In this document: piece by piece, positions 1 through 8,140 of the stretch | Layout: each line of letters starts with the position of its first letter | How positions within the stretch are numbered: the first letter of the stretch is position 1 | Source of the DNA: Neoroseomonas soli | GTDB lineage: Bacteria; Pseudomonadota; Alphaproteobacteria; Acetobacterales; Acetobacteraceae | Length of the DNA: 64,000 bases | Direction of reading: 5' to 3' | NCBI RefSeq assembly: GCF_018129065.1 | Contig: NZ_JAAEDM010000004.1 | Span: 62,001 to 126,000 of the forward strand | Translations under genes and position numbers: made by a program | The notes under the pieces: model-generated | What the model was told of the DNA's origin: nothing | What the model saw: only the letters and a program-made list of their open reading frames with translations | The model's database searches: none

Positions 1-552
1 ACGCCGATGTCCATGCGCCAGGATGCGGGCCAGGCGGCCGCGCGGGTGGTGACCTTCCTGCGCGACCGGGTGGCCGGCTCCAATGCCCCCACGGTCGCGA
101 CGGTAGGCTGCATGGCCTTCGAACCCAATGCGATCAACGTCATCCCGTCCCGCGCCGTCTTCACCGTCGATCTGCGCGACCCCGATGAGGACAGGCTGCG
201 AGCGGAGGAGGATGCGCTGGCGCGCTACCTCGATGACCTGGCGGCGGCCGAGGGGGTGACGATCTCGGTCGAGCGCCTCGCACGCTTCGCGCCGGTGACC
301 TTCGACCCGGCCATCGTGCAGGCCATCGAGGAGGCGGCTGCGGCACATGGCCTGCGCTCCAGGCGGATGACCTCGGGTGCCGGGCATGATGCGCAGATGA
401 TCGCGCGCATCTGCCCGGCCGCCATGATCTTCGTCCCCAGCGCCGGCGGCATCAGCCACAACCCGCGCGAGCACACCGCCGCCGCGGAGCTGGAAGCGGG
501 GGCCAGCGTGCTGCTGGATGTCGTTCGCAAGCTCACGGGCGTGTCGCCCTGA
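1..552 (+). CDS. M20-family amidohydrolase, C-terminal part (N-carbamoyl-L-amino-acid hydrolase-like)
   Basis: This is the C-terminal part of a metal-dependent M20-type amidohydrolase of the N-carbamoyl-L-amino-acid hydrolase/allantoate amidohydrolase group. Such cytoplasmic enzymes release carbamoyl or ureido groups from amino-acid-like substrates. The frame is open to the left edge, so the N-terminal catalytic half lies outside the window. Visible family motifs are a DLRDPDEDRL segment of the dimerisation domain, GAGHDAQ, and ISHNPREHT near the C-terminus, which carries the last metal-binding histidine in this family. The exact substrate cannot be told from this fragment. The gene is followed by decayed DNA, so it marks the left border of the accessory region. 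Confidence 0.85.
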   Translation, partial: TPMSMRQDAGQAAARVVTFLRDRVAGSNAPTVATVGCMAFEPNAINVIPSRAVFTVDLRDPDEDRLRAEEDALARYLDDLAAAEGVTISVERLARFAPVTFDPAIVQAIEEAAAAHGLRSRRMTSGAGHDAQMIARICPAAMIFVPSAGGISHNPREHTAAAELEAGASVLLDVVRKLTGVSP

Positions 553-654
553 TCACGCCCCGTCGGCGTCTTGTGGGCCGCAGGCAAAGGCGGCCCAGCG
601 GGGCATGCTGCTCCGGCCGCCCGGAGATGGTCAGGACCGCCTATCGGCCAATGG

Positions 655-963
655 TGTAGAATTCACTACCCATCCCCAATGGCGTGCTTGGTGCAGTGAG
701 CGCGTTGATCGGGATCTTCCTGCCGGGCTTGCTGCTGATGGGACGGCATGCTGCGGTCCCGGGGCGAGTTCCGGAAGCGGCGCTTGGCGCAGGCGATGCT
801 GGGGGGGGGTAAACGCCTCCACGGTCGGCATTCTGCTGGGGGCGCTCTACGATCCGATCTTCACGTCCAGCGTGAAGGTGCCCGCCGATTTCTCCATCGC
901 GGCCTTCGCCTCCCTAGTATTGTGGAAGGTCCCAACCTGGGTGGTGGTTGCTGTGGCCGGTGA
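655..963 (+). pseudogene. chrA: chrA chromate transporter remnant (C-terminal end, frameshifted)
   Basis: Three pieces in different frames read like the last quarter of a ChrA chromate-efflux permease. The first, about 662-745, gives PNGVLGAVSALIGIFLPGLL. The second, about 750-800, gives EFRKRRLAQAMLGG. The third, about 812-960, gives VGILLGALYDPIFTSS and then a PADF segment and a hydrophobic end. A run of nine G at 801-809 lies at the second frame change. No start or intact frame remains and the 5' part is missing. The following IS3 fragment begins where the chrA similarity ends. ChrA exports chromate, and a PadR-type gene lies just downstream. The assignment rests on recalled family patterns. 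Confidence 0.6.
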
Positions 964-1290
964 ACGCGAAGCGCGTGTATCTCCTGTACAGTGAGGAAGG
1001 CCTGACGATCCGGACCAAACTGCCGCGGCGCAAGCGGGCGTGGCGGTATCGGAAAGGACGGCCGGGCGCGACGGCGCCGAATGAAATCTGGGCGATGGAC
1101 TTCGTCGTCGACCAGCTGTTCGACGGCCGGCCGATCCGGATCCTGGCAGTGATCGACGCTCACACGCGAGAGGCGCTCTCGATCGCAGCGAGAGCCACCT
1201 TCCGGGCCTTCGACGTGGTGCAGGAGCTCGACCGCCTGACGCGCGAGGCCCCAGCGCCCTCCCGGGCGCTCATCACTGGCTTGCCGATTG
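957..1290 (+). mobile_element. IS3-family transposase (OrfB, rve) fragment
   Basis: The reading frame at 948-1310 contains an internal piece of an IS3-family OrfB integrase. It has VNAKRVYLLYSEEGL, then a basic LPRRKRAWRYRKGRP stretch, then the start of the DDE core with NEIWAMDFVVDQLFDGRP and an ILAVIDAHTREAL segment that holds two catalytic-region acidic residues. Similarity stops near 1280, before the third acidic residue. The N-terminus, OrfA and both inverted repeats are absent. It is a dead fragment between the chrA remnant and the PadR-like gene and marks one edge of the arsenic island. Confidence 0.8.
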
Positions 1291-1291
1291 C

Positions 1292-1326
1292 TATTTGCCT
1301 TGATGCATAGATGGTCAAGGTATAGA
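1292..1326. promoter_or_regulatory. candidate operator upstream of the PadR-like gene
   Basis: CCTTGA (1299-1304) and TCAAGG (1316-1321) form a perfect 6-bp inverted repeat, with outer CTAT (1292-1295) and ATAG (1323-1326). It lies 9 to 43 bp before the ATG at 1335. This is a reasonable place for autorepression by the PadR-like protein. It is short, so chance is possible. Confidence 0.3.
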
Positions 1327-1334
1327 AGCGCTCC

Positions 1335-1766
1335 ATGAAGGCCCTCAGCCCCGCTCCCGCACCGCGCGTCGACTACGCCTCCCGCGACTACTGGGCGGGC
1401 ACGATCAAGATGGGCCTGTCCAAGTTCTTCATCCTGCGCGTCCTGCATGACGGGCCGATGCACGGTTATGACATCGCGCGTTCCGTCGAGCGGACGACGG
1501 GAGGCTGCTGCTCGCCGACAGAGGGAACGATCTATCCCGTGCTGCGCGAGTTCGAGGCCGGCGGCTTCCTGACCGTGCACGAGGAAGTGGTGCAGGGCCG
1601 GCAGCGCCGCGTCTACCAACTCACCAAGGCAGGACGTGCCGCGTTCCGCGTCGCCCTCGACGCCTGGATGGAGGCGACGGCGGCTCTACAGGATACCGGC
1701 CGCGCCTTCGCAGCGGCCGATCAGGCGCGCAAGTCGCGCGCAGGAGGCGATGGATGCTGCCCGTGA
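1335..1766 (+). CDS. PadR-family transcriptional regulator with vicinal cysteine pairs
   Basis: This 143-residue winged-helix regulator has the PadR N-terminal pattern: ILRVLHDGPMHGYDIARSVE, then a wing segment ending SPTEGTIYPVLREFE. PadR proteins usually repress nearby genes by binding inverted repeats. A cysteine pair (C58 C59, in TTGGCCSPTE) sits just before the conserved TEGTIYP turn, and a second pair (C141 C142) ends the protein. Vicinal cysteines beside arsenic genes suggest a thiol-metalloid sensor, which is inference. It lies between the chrA/IS3 debris and a Cys-rich flavoprotein 82 bp downstream, so it could have controlled chrA, the arsenic genes, or both. An inverted repeat precedes the start. 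Confidence 0.75.
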   Translation: MKALSPAPAPRVDYASRDYWAGTIKMGLSKFFILRVLHDGPMHGYDIARSVERTTGGCCSPTEGTIYPVLREFEAGGFLTVHEEVVQGRQRRVYQLTKAGRAAFRVALDAWMEATAALQDTGRAFAAADQARKSRAGGDGCCP

Positions 1767-1848
1767 GCGGCGATCCGACCTCTTCCTGTCGGCCAATACC
1801 TCGATCATCGATGCATCGTGGTTCAGAATTTCGCGTGTGGAGGAACCT

Positions 1849-3291
1849 ATGACCTCGTGCTGTTCGCGGCCCGCAGCCGCTTCGACCGACGCAACGCGTG
1901 ACCCGGCCGCCGAAGCGAGGCTGCCGGTGGCGATCATCGGCGCCGGTCCCATCGGCCTGGCAGCCGCCGCGCAACTCCTCGCCCGCGGCATCGAGCCGTT
2001 GGTCCTGGAAGCCGGTGCTGAGGTCGGCCACGTTGTCCGCGCCTGGCGCCATGTGCGGATGTTCTCACCATGGGCCTTCAACACGGATGCCGCCGCGCGT
2101 GCCCTGCTTGCGGCAGAGGGATGGACGGCGCCCGATCCCGATGCCTATCCGACCGGCGGCGAGCTGGTGGATCGCTACCTCGCACCGCTGGCCGCCACCG
2201 ACGCCCTACGCGATCGTATCCGCACCGGCATGCGCGTCGTCGGCGTCGCACGACGGGACTTCGGGCGCCTGCATAACGGCGAAGGCCGCGATGCGGCGCC
2301 GTTCGTCCTTCACGTCGAAACCTGCTGCGGCACGGAGGCGATCGACGCCCGCGCCGTGATCGACTGCTCCGGCACCTGGAATGCACCGAACCCGGCCGGC
2401 AGCCATGGCATGCCGGCACCAGGCGAGACGCGGCTCGCGGGCCGCATCGCCTACGGCATCCCGGACGTGCTCGGCGCCGAGCGAGCCACCTATGCCGGCC
2501 GTACCACGCTGGTCGTCGGTGCGGGCCACTCGGCGATGAATGCCGTGCTGGATCTCGTCGAACTCGCGAAGGCGGTACCAGACACGCGCATCCTGTGGGC
2601 ATTCCGACGCCCTCTCGGCGCGGTGAATTTCGGCGGTGGCGCGCGTGACGGCCTTGCCCAGCGCGGCGAGCTCGGCGCGCGGGCGCAGGCGCTGGTCGAG
2701 AGCGGCGCCGCAAACGCGCTCGCCCCCTTCCTGATCGACCGCATCGCGGAGGCGGATGGCGCGCTGTCCGTCTCCGGTCGGCAGGAGGGTCGCACCAGGA
2801 TGGTGCAGGCCGACCGCATGATCGTCGCGACCGGCTTCCGGCCCGATCTTTCCTTCTTGCGTGAGGTTCGCCTCGGGCTGGACCCGGCGGTGGAGGCGAC
2901 GCCGGCGCTCGCGCCGCTGATCGACCCGAACCTGCATTCCTGCGGCACGGTGCGCCCTCACGGCGAGGCGGAGCTCCGCCACCCGGAGGCGGGCTTCTAC
3001 ATCGCTGGCATGAAGAGCTACGGCCGCGCGCCGACCTTCCTGCTGGCGACCGGCCACGAGCAGGTACGCTCCATCGCCGCCTTCCTCGCCGGCGATGTCG
3101 AGGCGGCCCGCCGCGTGGAACTCGTCCTGCCGGAAACTGGGGTGTGCTCGACCGAGCGCAGCGCGACGACCTCCACTGCATCCTGTTGCGGTCCCGCCTT
3201 GGCGGCGGCCCTGCCTGAGCCGGTCACCGCCGGCGCCTGCTGCGGCCCGGCTGTGGCGCCAGCGCCGAAGAGCGGCGGCTGCTGCGGTTGA
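1849..3291 (+). CDS. FAD/NAD(P)-dependent oxidoreductase with Cys-pair tails (ars-associated flavoprotein)
   Basis: This 480-residue flavoprotein has a dinucleotide-binding motif GAGPIG at residues 31-36, a second Rossmann motif VVGAGHSAMNA near 222, and an ATGFRPD motif near 325, the architecture of flavin monooxygenase-like enzymes. The ATG at 1849 was chosen because GGAGG lies just upstream; the open frame extends further left without support. Cysteine pairs occur at residues 4-5 and three times in the last 40 residues (ASCCGPA, GACCGPA, GGCCG). Proteins of this kind recur in arsenic operons and are sometimes called ArsO-like. The substrate is unknown; trivalent arsenic or organoarsenicals are plausible. 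The MFS gene starts 4 bp after the stop, so the two are likely cotranscribed. Confidence 0.7.
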   Translation: MTSCCSRPAAASTDATRDPAAEARLPVAIIGAGPIGLAAAAQLLARGIEPLVLEAGAEVGHVVRAWRHVRMFSPWAFNTDAAARALLAAEGWTAPDPDAYPTGGELVDRYLAPLAATDALRDRIRTGMRVVGVARRDFGRLHNGEGRDAAPFVLHVETCCGTEAIDARAVIDCSGTWNAPNPAGSHGMPAPGETRLAGRIAYGIPDVLGAERATYAGRTTLVVGAGHSAMNAVLDLVELAKAVPDTRILWAFRRPLGAVNFGGGARDGLAQRGELGARAQALVESGAANALAPFLIDRIAEADGALSVSGRQEGRTRMVQADRMIVATGFRPDLSFLREVRLGLDPAVEATPALAPLIDPNLHSCGTVRPHGEAELRHPEAGFYIAGMKSYGRAPTFLLATGHEQVRSIAAFLAGDVEAARRVELVLPETGVCSTERSATTSTASCCGPALAAALPEPVTAGACCGPAVAPAPKSGGCCG

Positions 3292-3295
3292 GAGA

Positions 3296-4510
3296 ATGCG
3301 CGTGAGCGCGGTGCCGGCCGCCGCCGAGGCGGCCGAACGCCCGAGCCTGGCGGTGATCTCCGCCATCGGGCTCGGGCAGATTCTCTCCTGGGGTTCGACC
3401 TACTACCTGCCGGCGGTGCTGGCCGTGCCGATCGCCGAGGACACGGGCTGGTCGCTCGGCTGGCTGTTCGGCGCGCTGTCGGTCGGCCTGGTGGCGTCGG
3501 GCCTCGTATCGCCGCGCGTCGGCGGCCTGATCCATCACCATGGCGGGCGGCCGGTTCTGGCCGCTGCCGCGGGGCTCATCGCGCTCGGCCAGATCGGGCT
3601 GTGGCTGGCGCCGAACCTTCCAGCCTTCGTCGCGGCTTGGGTCGTGATCGGCATTGGAATGGGCGCGGGCCTCTACGATCCGGCCTTCTCCACGCTTGGC
3701 CGTCTCTACGGTGAGGCGGCGCGGCCGGTGATAACCAAGGTCACGCTCTACGGCGGCCTCGCCAGCACGGTCTGCTGGCCGCTGACGGCTGTCTTGAGCG
3801 AAGCCCTCGGGTGGCGCGGCGCCTGCCTCGCCTATGCCGTCATTCACCTGGTGCTCGTGCTGCCGCTCTACCTCGGCGTCATCCCGAAGGAGGCAGCCAC
3901 CGCAAGGTCGACTGCCGGCGCTACGGCGATGCACCCGCCGGGCCATCTCCGGCCGGACCAGCGCTTTGCCTTCAATCTGATCGCAGTGGTTTTCACGCTC
4001 GCTTTCGCCGTCATGACCGTGATCGCCGTGCACCTGCTGACCCTGCTGCAGGCGCGCGGGCTGGAACTGGCCGCCGCTGTTGCGCTGGGCACGCTGATTG
4101 GGCCGGCGCAGGTCGGCGGCCGCCTGGTCGAGATGGCGTTCGGCGGGCGCGCGCACCCGATCTGGACACTGCTGGTCTCGTCGGCGCTGGTGGCGCTGGG
4201 GACGGTGCTGTTGCTCCTCGCACCCGGCTGGGCCGCAGGCGCGATCATCCTCTACGGCATCGGCAGCGGGCTCCGTTCCATCGTGCGCGGGACGGTGCCG
4301 CTCGTGCTCTTCGGGAAGGAGGGCTACGCGATCCTGATGGGACGGCTTGCCGTCCCCACGCTGCTGGCCACGGCAGCGGCGCCGATGCTTGGTGTATGGG
4401 CGTTGGAAGCATTCGGGGCGGAGGGCACGTTGGTCGCGCTCAGTGTGGCGAGCGTGGTGAACCTGCTCCTGGTCTTGCCCCTGCTGCCCGTGGCCATGCG
4501 ACCACGCTAG
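3296..4510 (+). CDS. MFS transporter, ars-cluster exporter (ArsK-like)
   Basis: This is a major-facilitator permease of 404 residues with about twelve hydrophobic segments and little else besides loops. It opens with a helix containing LGQILSWGSTYYLPAVL and has a GIGMGAGLYDPAFSTLGRLYG loop region. The ATG at 3296 follows the stop of the flavoprotein gene by 4 bp. Related MFS proteins next to flavoproteins in arsenic clusters include ArsK-type exporters of trivalent arsenicals. Export of a product of the upstream oxidoreductase would fit, but neither substrate nor direction is shown by the sequence. It converges on the DUF2703 gene. Confidence 0.65.
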   Translation: MRVSAVPAAAEAAERPSLAVISAIGLGQILSWGSTYYLPAVLAVPIAEDTGWSLGWLFGALSVGLVASGLVSPRVGGLIHHHGGRPVLAAAAGLIALGQIGLWLAPNLPAFVAAWVVIGIGMGAGLYDPAFSTLGRLYGEAARPVITKVTLYGGLASTVCWPLTAVLSEALGWRGACLAYAVIHLVLVLPLYLGVIPKEAATARSTAGATAMHPPGHLRPDQRFAFNLIAVVFTLAFAVMTVIAVHLLTLLQARGLELAAAVALGTLIGPAQVGGRLVEMAFGGRAHPIWTLLVSSALVALGTVLLLLAPGWAAGAIILYGIGSGLRSIVRGTVPLVLFGKEGYAILMGRLAVPTLLATAAAPMLGVWALEAFGAEGTLVALSVASVVNLLLVLPLLPVAMRPR

Positions 4511-4541
4511 CCTCCCCCGCGCGGCGGATCGGAAGCGCCGG

Positions 4542-4979
4542 TCACCCCGCGCAGCAGTCGCCCGCCTGACAGCAACTGCTATCTGGCCTCACATCGCCGA
4601 CCATCCGCGATGCCGCCATCAGCCCCGCCTGGACGATCAGCCGCTCGGGCACCTCCTCATAAACCGTGCCGCCGAGTTCCGTCGTGCGGCACTCGGCATC
4701 GCCGCAGACGGAGCAACACTGACTGCTCCCGCTCTGCGCGCCGACCCATTCCTCCAAGGACTTGCCGCTGATCCAGATCCGGTTGGACTCGCCTGGCGCT
4801 GCGCGAAAGGTCGTCTCGTCGAGTTCCTTGACGGTCAGCACCGGCTCGATGCCGAGCGGGGCAAGCGCGCTGCGCAACGTCGCAACGGCGCGCATGAGCT
4901 GGCCCTGCGTGCCATCGCAGCGGGGGCAGGTGGCACCCTCCGTCACCAACCTCTGCCAGACGATAGAGAGTTGCGCCAT
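4542..4979 (-). CDS. DUF2703 family Cys-rich protein
   Basis: This 145-residue soluble protein resembles the DUF2703 family, small proteins often found in arsenic operons. A CPRCDG motif is at the N-terminus (about residues 18-23). A QCCSVCGDAEC cluster lies in the middle and SSCCQAGDCC at the C-terminus. Ten or more cysteines in so small a protein suggest metalloid or thiol chemistry, but the role of the family is not established. The ATG at 4979 was preferred over one ten codons upstream because the family pattern (QLSIVWQRL) starts there. It is the last gene of a likely leftward unit thiolase-arsA-DUF2703, 65 bp after arsA. Confidence 0.7.
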   Translation of the reverse strand: MAQLSIVWQRLVTEGATCPRCDGTQGQLMRAVATLRSALAPLGIEPVLTVKELDETTFRAAPGESNRIWISGKSLEEWVGAQSGSSQCCSVCGDAECRTTELGGTVYEEVPERLIVQAGLMAASRMVGDVRPDSSCCQAGDCCAG

Positions 4980-5044
4980 GGCGATCCGCCTCCGTCGATT
5001 CGGCGGCATTCGTCATGCCGCCAGCAGCAGCCAAGCCCCAGCCC

Positions 5045-6805
5045 CTACGCCGCGAGGCGCTGGAGCGCGGTCAGACCAACCGGTGCCTCGGCCTGCCAGG
5101 GCAGAAGGAACAGCCGCTGCGCGAGGCCGCTTTCGATCCGCTGGATCTGGGCTCGCTCGCCTGCCATCCGCTGCATCAGCAAGGGATCCGTCGTGCCGCT
5201 GCCCGAGAGCGCGCGATTGACCACCCAGGCATAGGGCTCGATGCGCGCGCGCCGCAGATCCTCCTGAAGCGCTGCCGCTTCCGAGACGGGCGTCGTCTCG
5301 GGAAGGGTGACGAGCAGGACCTGCGTGTGCTCGGGATCCTGCAGCCGCATGAGGGGGGTGACGATGCGTCCGGTGCCATTCGCCGGCTCTAGGTTGCGCG
5401 TCATCTGACGGTGGTAGGCGCCGGTCGCGTCCATCAGCAAAAGCGTGTGTCCGGTGGGCGCGGTATCCAGCACCACGAAGCTGCTCCGCGCCTCGGCGAC
5501 GATGCGCGAGAACGCGTGGAACACCGCGACTTCCTCGGTGCAGGGGGAGCGCAGGTCCTCCCGCAGCAGCGCGCGTCCGGCCTCGTCCAGGCTGCGACCA
5601 CGGCTTTCCATGATCTTTGCGACATAGCGGTCGGTCTCGACCTTGGGGTCGATGCGATCCACGCGCAGGCCGGGCATATCGCCGCCGAGCGTCATGGCGA
5701 GGTGGGCGGCCGGATCGGTCGTGCTGAGGTGGACGGCATGGCCGCGCTCCACGAGACCGATGGCCACGGCCGCGGCGATCGTCGTCTTGCCGACGCCGCC
5801 CTTGCCCATGACCATGACAAGGCCGTGCCCGCGCGCGGCAAGTCCGTCCACCAGGGCGTCGAGACCCGGTGTCTTCACCGATGCCACGGCTGTCGCCGGC
5901 GGGATGGCGGGCGCCGCCGGAGGGCCCGGCTTCAGCAGCGCACGAAGCGCCGTGAGACCGACCGTGTCGAAGCCGCGCAGAGGTACCTCGTCGCGCGGCA
6001 GGAGCCTCAGCGTCTCGGGCATGCCGTCGAGCGCGGCGCGGCCACCCTGCTCGATGGCGCGTGCGACCAGGTCGTCCGAGGCGCCCGCACGAAAGACGCC
6101 GTTGACCACAAGGCGCTGGTTGCGCAGGCCCAGCGCGGCAAGTTCCCCAGCGCTGCGGGCCGCCTCCACGAGGGAAACCCGGTCGGGCCGGGCGACCAGG
6201 ATGATGGCCGTGGTCGCGGCATCGCCCAATGCCTCCATCGCGGCACGGAAGCGGCGCTCCTGCATCTTCAGCCCGGAATGAGGGCCGAGGCAGGAGGCGC
6301 CCGCCTCATTCGCCCCGAGGAACCCGGTCCAGGCCGCTGGCAGGCTGAGCAGTCGCAGCGTGTGCCCCGTCGGCGCGGTGTCGAACACGACATGATCGAA
6401 TTCCGCCGTGTCACCGGCCAGGAGACCGGCGAATTCGTCGAAAGCGGCGACCTCCGTGGTGCAGGCGCCGGAGAGCTGCTCCCGCACGGTCGAACGCTCG
6501 GTCTCCGGCGCGCCCTCCATCTGCGCCAGGACTCGCTTCCGATAGGCTTCGGCGGCGGTCTCCGGGTCGATGTTCAGCGCCGAGAGACCGTGAACGCCGG
6601 GCACCGGGCGCGGCACATCCGACAGCGCCACGCCGAGCATCTCGTCCAGGTTGGACGCCGGGTCTGTGCTGACCAGCAGCACGCGCTGCCCGGCCTCCGT
6701 CAGGGCAATCGCGGAGGCGCAGGCGATCGAGGTCTTTCCCACCCCGCCCTTGCCGGTGAAGAACAGGTGCCGCGGCGGCGCCTGGAGGAAGCCCGGAAGG
6801 GTCAT
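5045..6805 (-). CDS. arsA: ArsA, arsenite-transporting ATPase (two-domain)
   Basis: ArsA is the cytoplasmic ATPase that binds As(III)/Sb(III) and energises efflux through a membrane carrier. The 586-residue protein has two homologous halves, each with a deviant Walker A GKGGVGKT (about 18-25 and 334-341) and a DTAPTGHT signature (142-149 and about 448-455). The metalloid-binding cysteines known from the E. coli R773 protein (113, 172, 422) have counterparts here at C115, C172 and C422, so the site looks intact. The ATG at 6805 lies 11 bp after the thiolase stop, suggesting cotranscription. No arsD metallochaperone is seen. Its partner is presumably the Acr3 permease encoded divergently. Confidence 0.95.
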   Translation of the reverse strand: MTLPGFLQAPPRHLFFTGKGGVGKTSIACASAIALTEAGQRVLLVSTDPASNLDEMLGVALSDVPRPVPGVHGLSALNIDPETAAEAYRKRVLAQMEGAPETERSTVREQLSGACTTEVAAFDEFAGLLAGDTAEFDHVVFDTAPTGHTLRLLSLPAAWTGFLGANEAGASCLGPHSGLKMQERRFRAAMEALGDAATTAIILVARPDRVSLVEAARSAGELAALGLRNQRLVVNGVFRAGASDDLVARAIEQGGRAALDGMPETLRLLPRDEVPLRGFDTVGLTALRALLKPGPPAAPAIPPATAVASVKTPGLDALVDGLAARGHGLVMVMGKGGVGKTTIAAAVAIGLVERGHAVHLSTTDPAAHLAMTLGGDMPGLRVDRIDPKVETDRYVAKIMESRGRSLDEAGRALLREDLRSPCTEEVAVFHAFSRIVAEARSSFVVLDTAPTGHTLLLMDATGAYHRQMTRNLEPANGTGRIVTPLMRLQDPEHTQVLLVTLPETTPVSEAAALQEDLRRARIEPYAWVVNRALSGSGTTDPLLMQRMAGERAQIQRIESGLAQRLFLLPWQAEAPVGLTALQRLAA

Positions 6806-6816
6806 GTGAGGCTCGT

Positions 6817-8004
6817 TCAGGGCAGGCGCTCCAGGCAAAGGGCGATGCCCTGGCCGCCGCCGATGCACAGCGTGACGAGGCCGCGGGTCTGGCCGGCGCG
6901 GGCCATGCCGTGGAGCAGCCGCGTGGTCAGCACAGCGCCGCTCGCTCCGATCGGGTGGCCATGGGCGATGGCGCCGCCTTCGGGGTTCACCGCCTCCTCC
7001 TTCAGGCCGGTCTCGCGCATCACGGCGATGGCGATGGCCGCGAAGGCCTCGTTGATCTCGGCGCGCTCGATGTCGGCGGCCTTCCAGCCCGCACGGGCCA
7101 GGGCGCGCTGCACCGCGGGCACCGGGCCAAGGCCGAACATCCCAGGCTCAACCGCGCCGACGCCGGCGGAGACGAGACGCGCCACCGGCTTGAGACCGAG
7201 CCGTTCGGCGGCGCTGCGCTCGGCCACCACCATGGCTGCGGCGCCGCTGTTCAGGCCGGGCGCGTTGCCGGCGGTGATGGTGCCATCCTTGCGGAAGGCG
7301 GGGCGCAGCTTGGCCAGTGTTTCGGCCGTGGTCTCCGGGCGGTTGTGTTCGTCCTTCGCGAAAGCGACCGGGCCCTTGCGGCCCTGGATCTGCACGGGCG
7401 CGATCTCGGCCTCGAACTTCCCCGCCGCCTGGGCGGCAGAGAAGTTGGTCTGCGAGCGCAGCGCCCAGGCGTCCTGCTCCTCGCGCGAGACCTGGCACTT
7501 CGTCACCAGGTCCTCGGTGTGCCAGCCCGAATGCTGGCCGGAGAAGGCGTCGTTCAGGCCATCGTACAGCATGCTGTCGATGATCTGGCCGTCGCCCATG
7601 CGCATGCCCCAGCGGCCGTTCGGCAGCAGGTAGGGCGCGCGGTCCATGTTCTCCATGCCGCCGGCGATCATCACCTCGGCCTCGCCGAGGCGGATCTCCT
7701 GGGCGGCCGAGGCGATGGCCTGGGCGCCCGAGCCGCAGACGCGGTTCACCGTGAGGGCCGGCGCCGACACCGGGATGCCGGCGCCGATCGCCGCCTGGCG
7801 GGCAGGGTTCATGCGGTTGCCGGCCTGGATGACATTGCCCATGACCACGCCATCGACCTTGGCGGGATCGAGGCCCGCGCGCTCCATCGCGGCGCGGATG
7901 GCGACGGCGCCGAGCTCGGCGGCCGGCGTGTCCTTCAGCGTTCCGGCGAAGGTGCCGATTGCGGTTCGGACCGGGGCGCAGATGACGACATCGCGGTCAG
8001 CCAT
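6817..8004 (-). CDS. acetyl-CoA C-acetyltransferase (thiolase) within the ars island
   Basis: This is a full-length thiolase of 395 residues that condenses or cleaves acyl-CoAs. The nucleophilic cysteine is C90 in NRVCGSGAQAI, the catalytic histidine H350 in AHGHPIGASGA, and the second cysteine C380 in TLCIGGGQG. An AGGAGG sequence precedes the start. It is the first gene of the leftward unit with arsA and DUF2703 and starts divergently from arsR across a 135-bp gap, so it is probably under arsenic control. That is unusual for a thiolase. It could be a passenger, or could compensate for metabolic damage by arsenic. No PHB or mevalonate genes lie beside it. Confidence 0.9.
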   Translation of the reverse strand: MADRDVVICAPVRTAIGTFAGTLKDTPAAELGAVAIRAAMERAGLDPAKVDGVVMGNVIQAGNRMNPARQAAIGAGIPVSAPALTVNRVCGSGAQAIASAAQEIRLGEAEVMIAGGMENMDRAPYLLPNGRWGMRMGDGQIIDSMLYDGLNDAFSGQHSGWHTEDLVTKCQVSREEQDAWALRSQTNFSAAQAAGKFEAEIAPVQIQGRKGPVAFAKDEHNRPETTAETLAKLRPAFRKDGTITAGNAPGLNSGAAAMVVAERSAAERLGLKPVARLVSAGVGAVEPGMFGLGPVPAVQRALARAGWKAADIERAEINEAFAAIAIAVMRETGLKEEAVNPEGGAIAHGHPIGASGAVLTTRLLHGMARAGQTRGLVTLCIGGGQGIALCLERLP

Positions 8005-8116
8005 GGGGGGATCCTCCTGTCGGTTGCCGCAGCGCGGCTGCAGGAAAACTGCGGCCTCGGGCCCGGGTGCGCCTTGCGGCGCCTCAAGTCAGGCTGCGAT
8101 GACGTTGTCACGATTC

Positions 8117-8140
8117 TATGTTTCGGGCAATCTGGACATA
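8117..8140. promoter_or_regulatory. candidate ArsR operator between thiolase and arsR
   Basis: TATGT (8117-8121) and ACATA (8136-8140) are inverted and end at the first base of the arsR start codon. The site lies in the 135-bp divergent gap, where one ArsR dimer could control both thiolase-arsA-DUF2703 and arsR-acr3. The arms are only 5 bp long, so the call is tentative. Confidence 0.3.

Noticed and set aside
1636-1848. N-terminal extension of the flavoprotein frame
   Set aside because: Overlaps the PadR-like gene out of frame; the ATG at 1849 has a proper ribosome site and the family start.
5411-7633. Long rightward open frame of 740 codons opposite arsA and the thiolase
   Set aside because: It is antisense to two clear genes with complete catalytic motifs, has no family similarity, and such frames are expected in DNA of this GC content.
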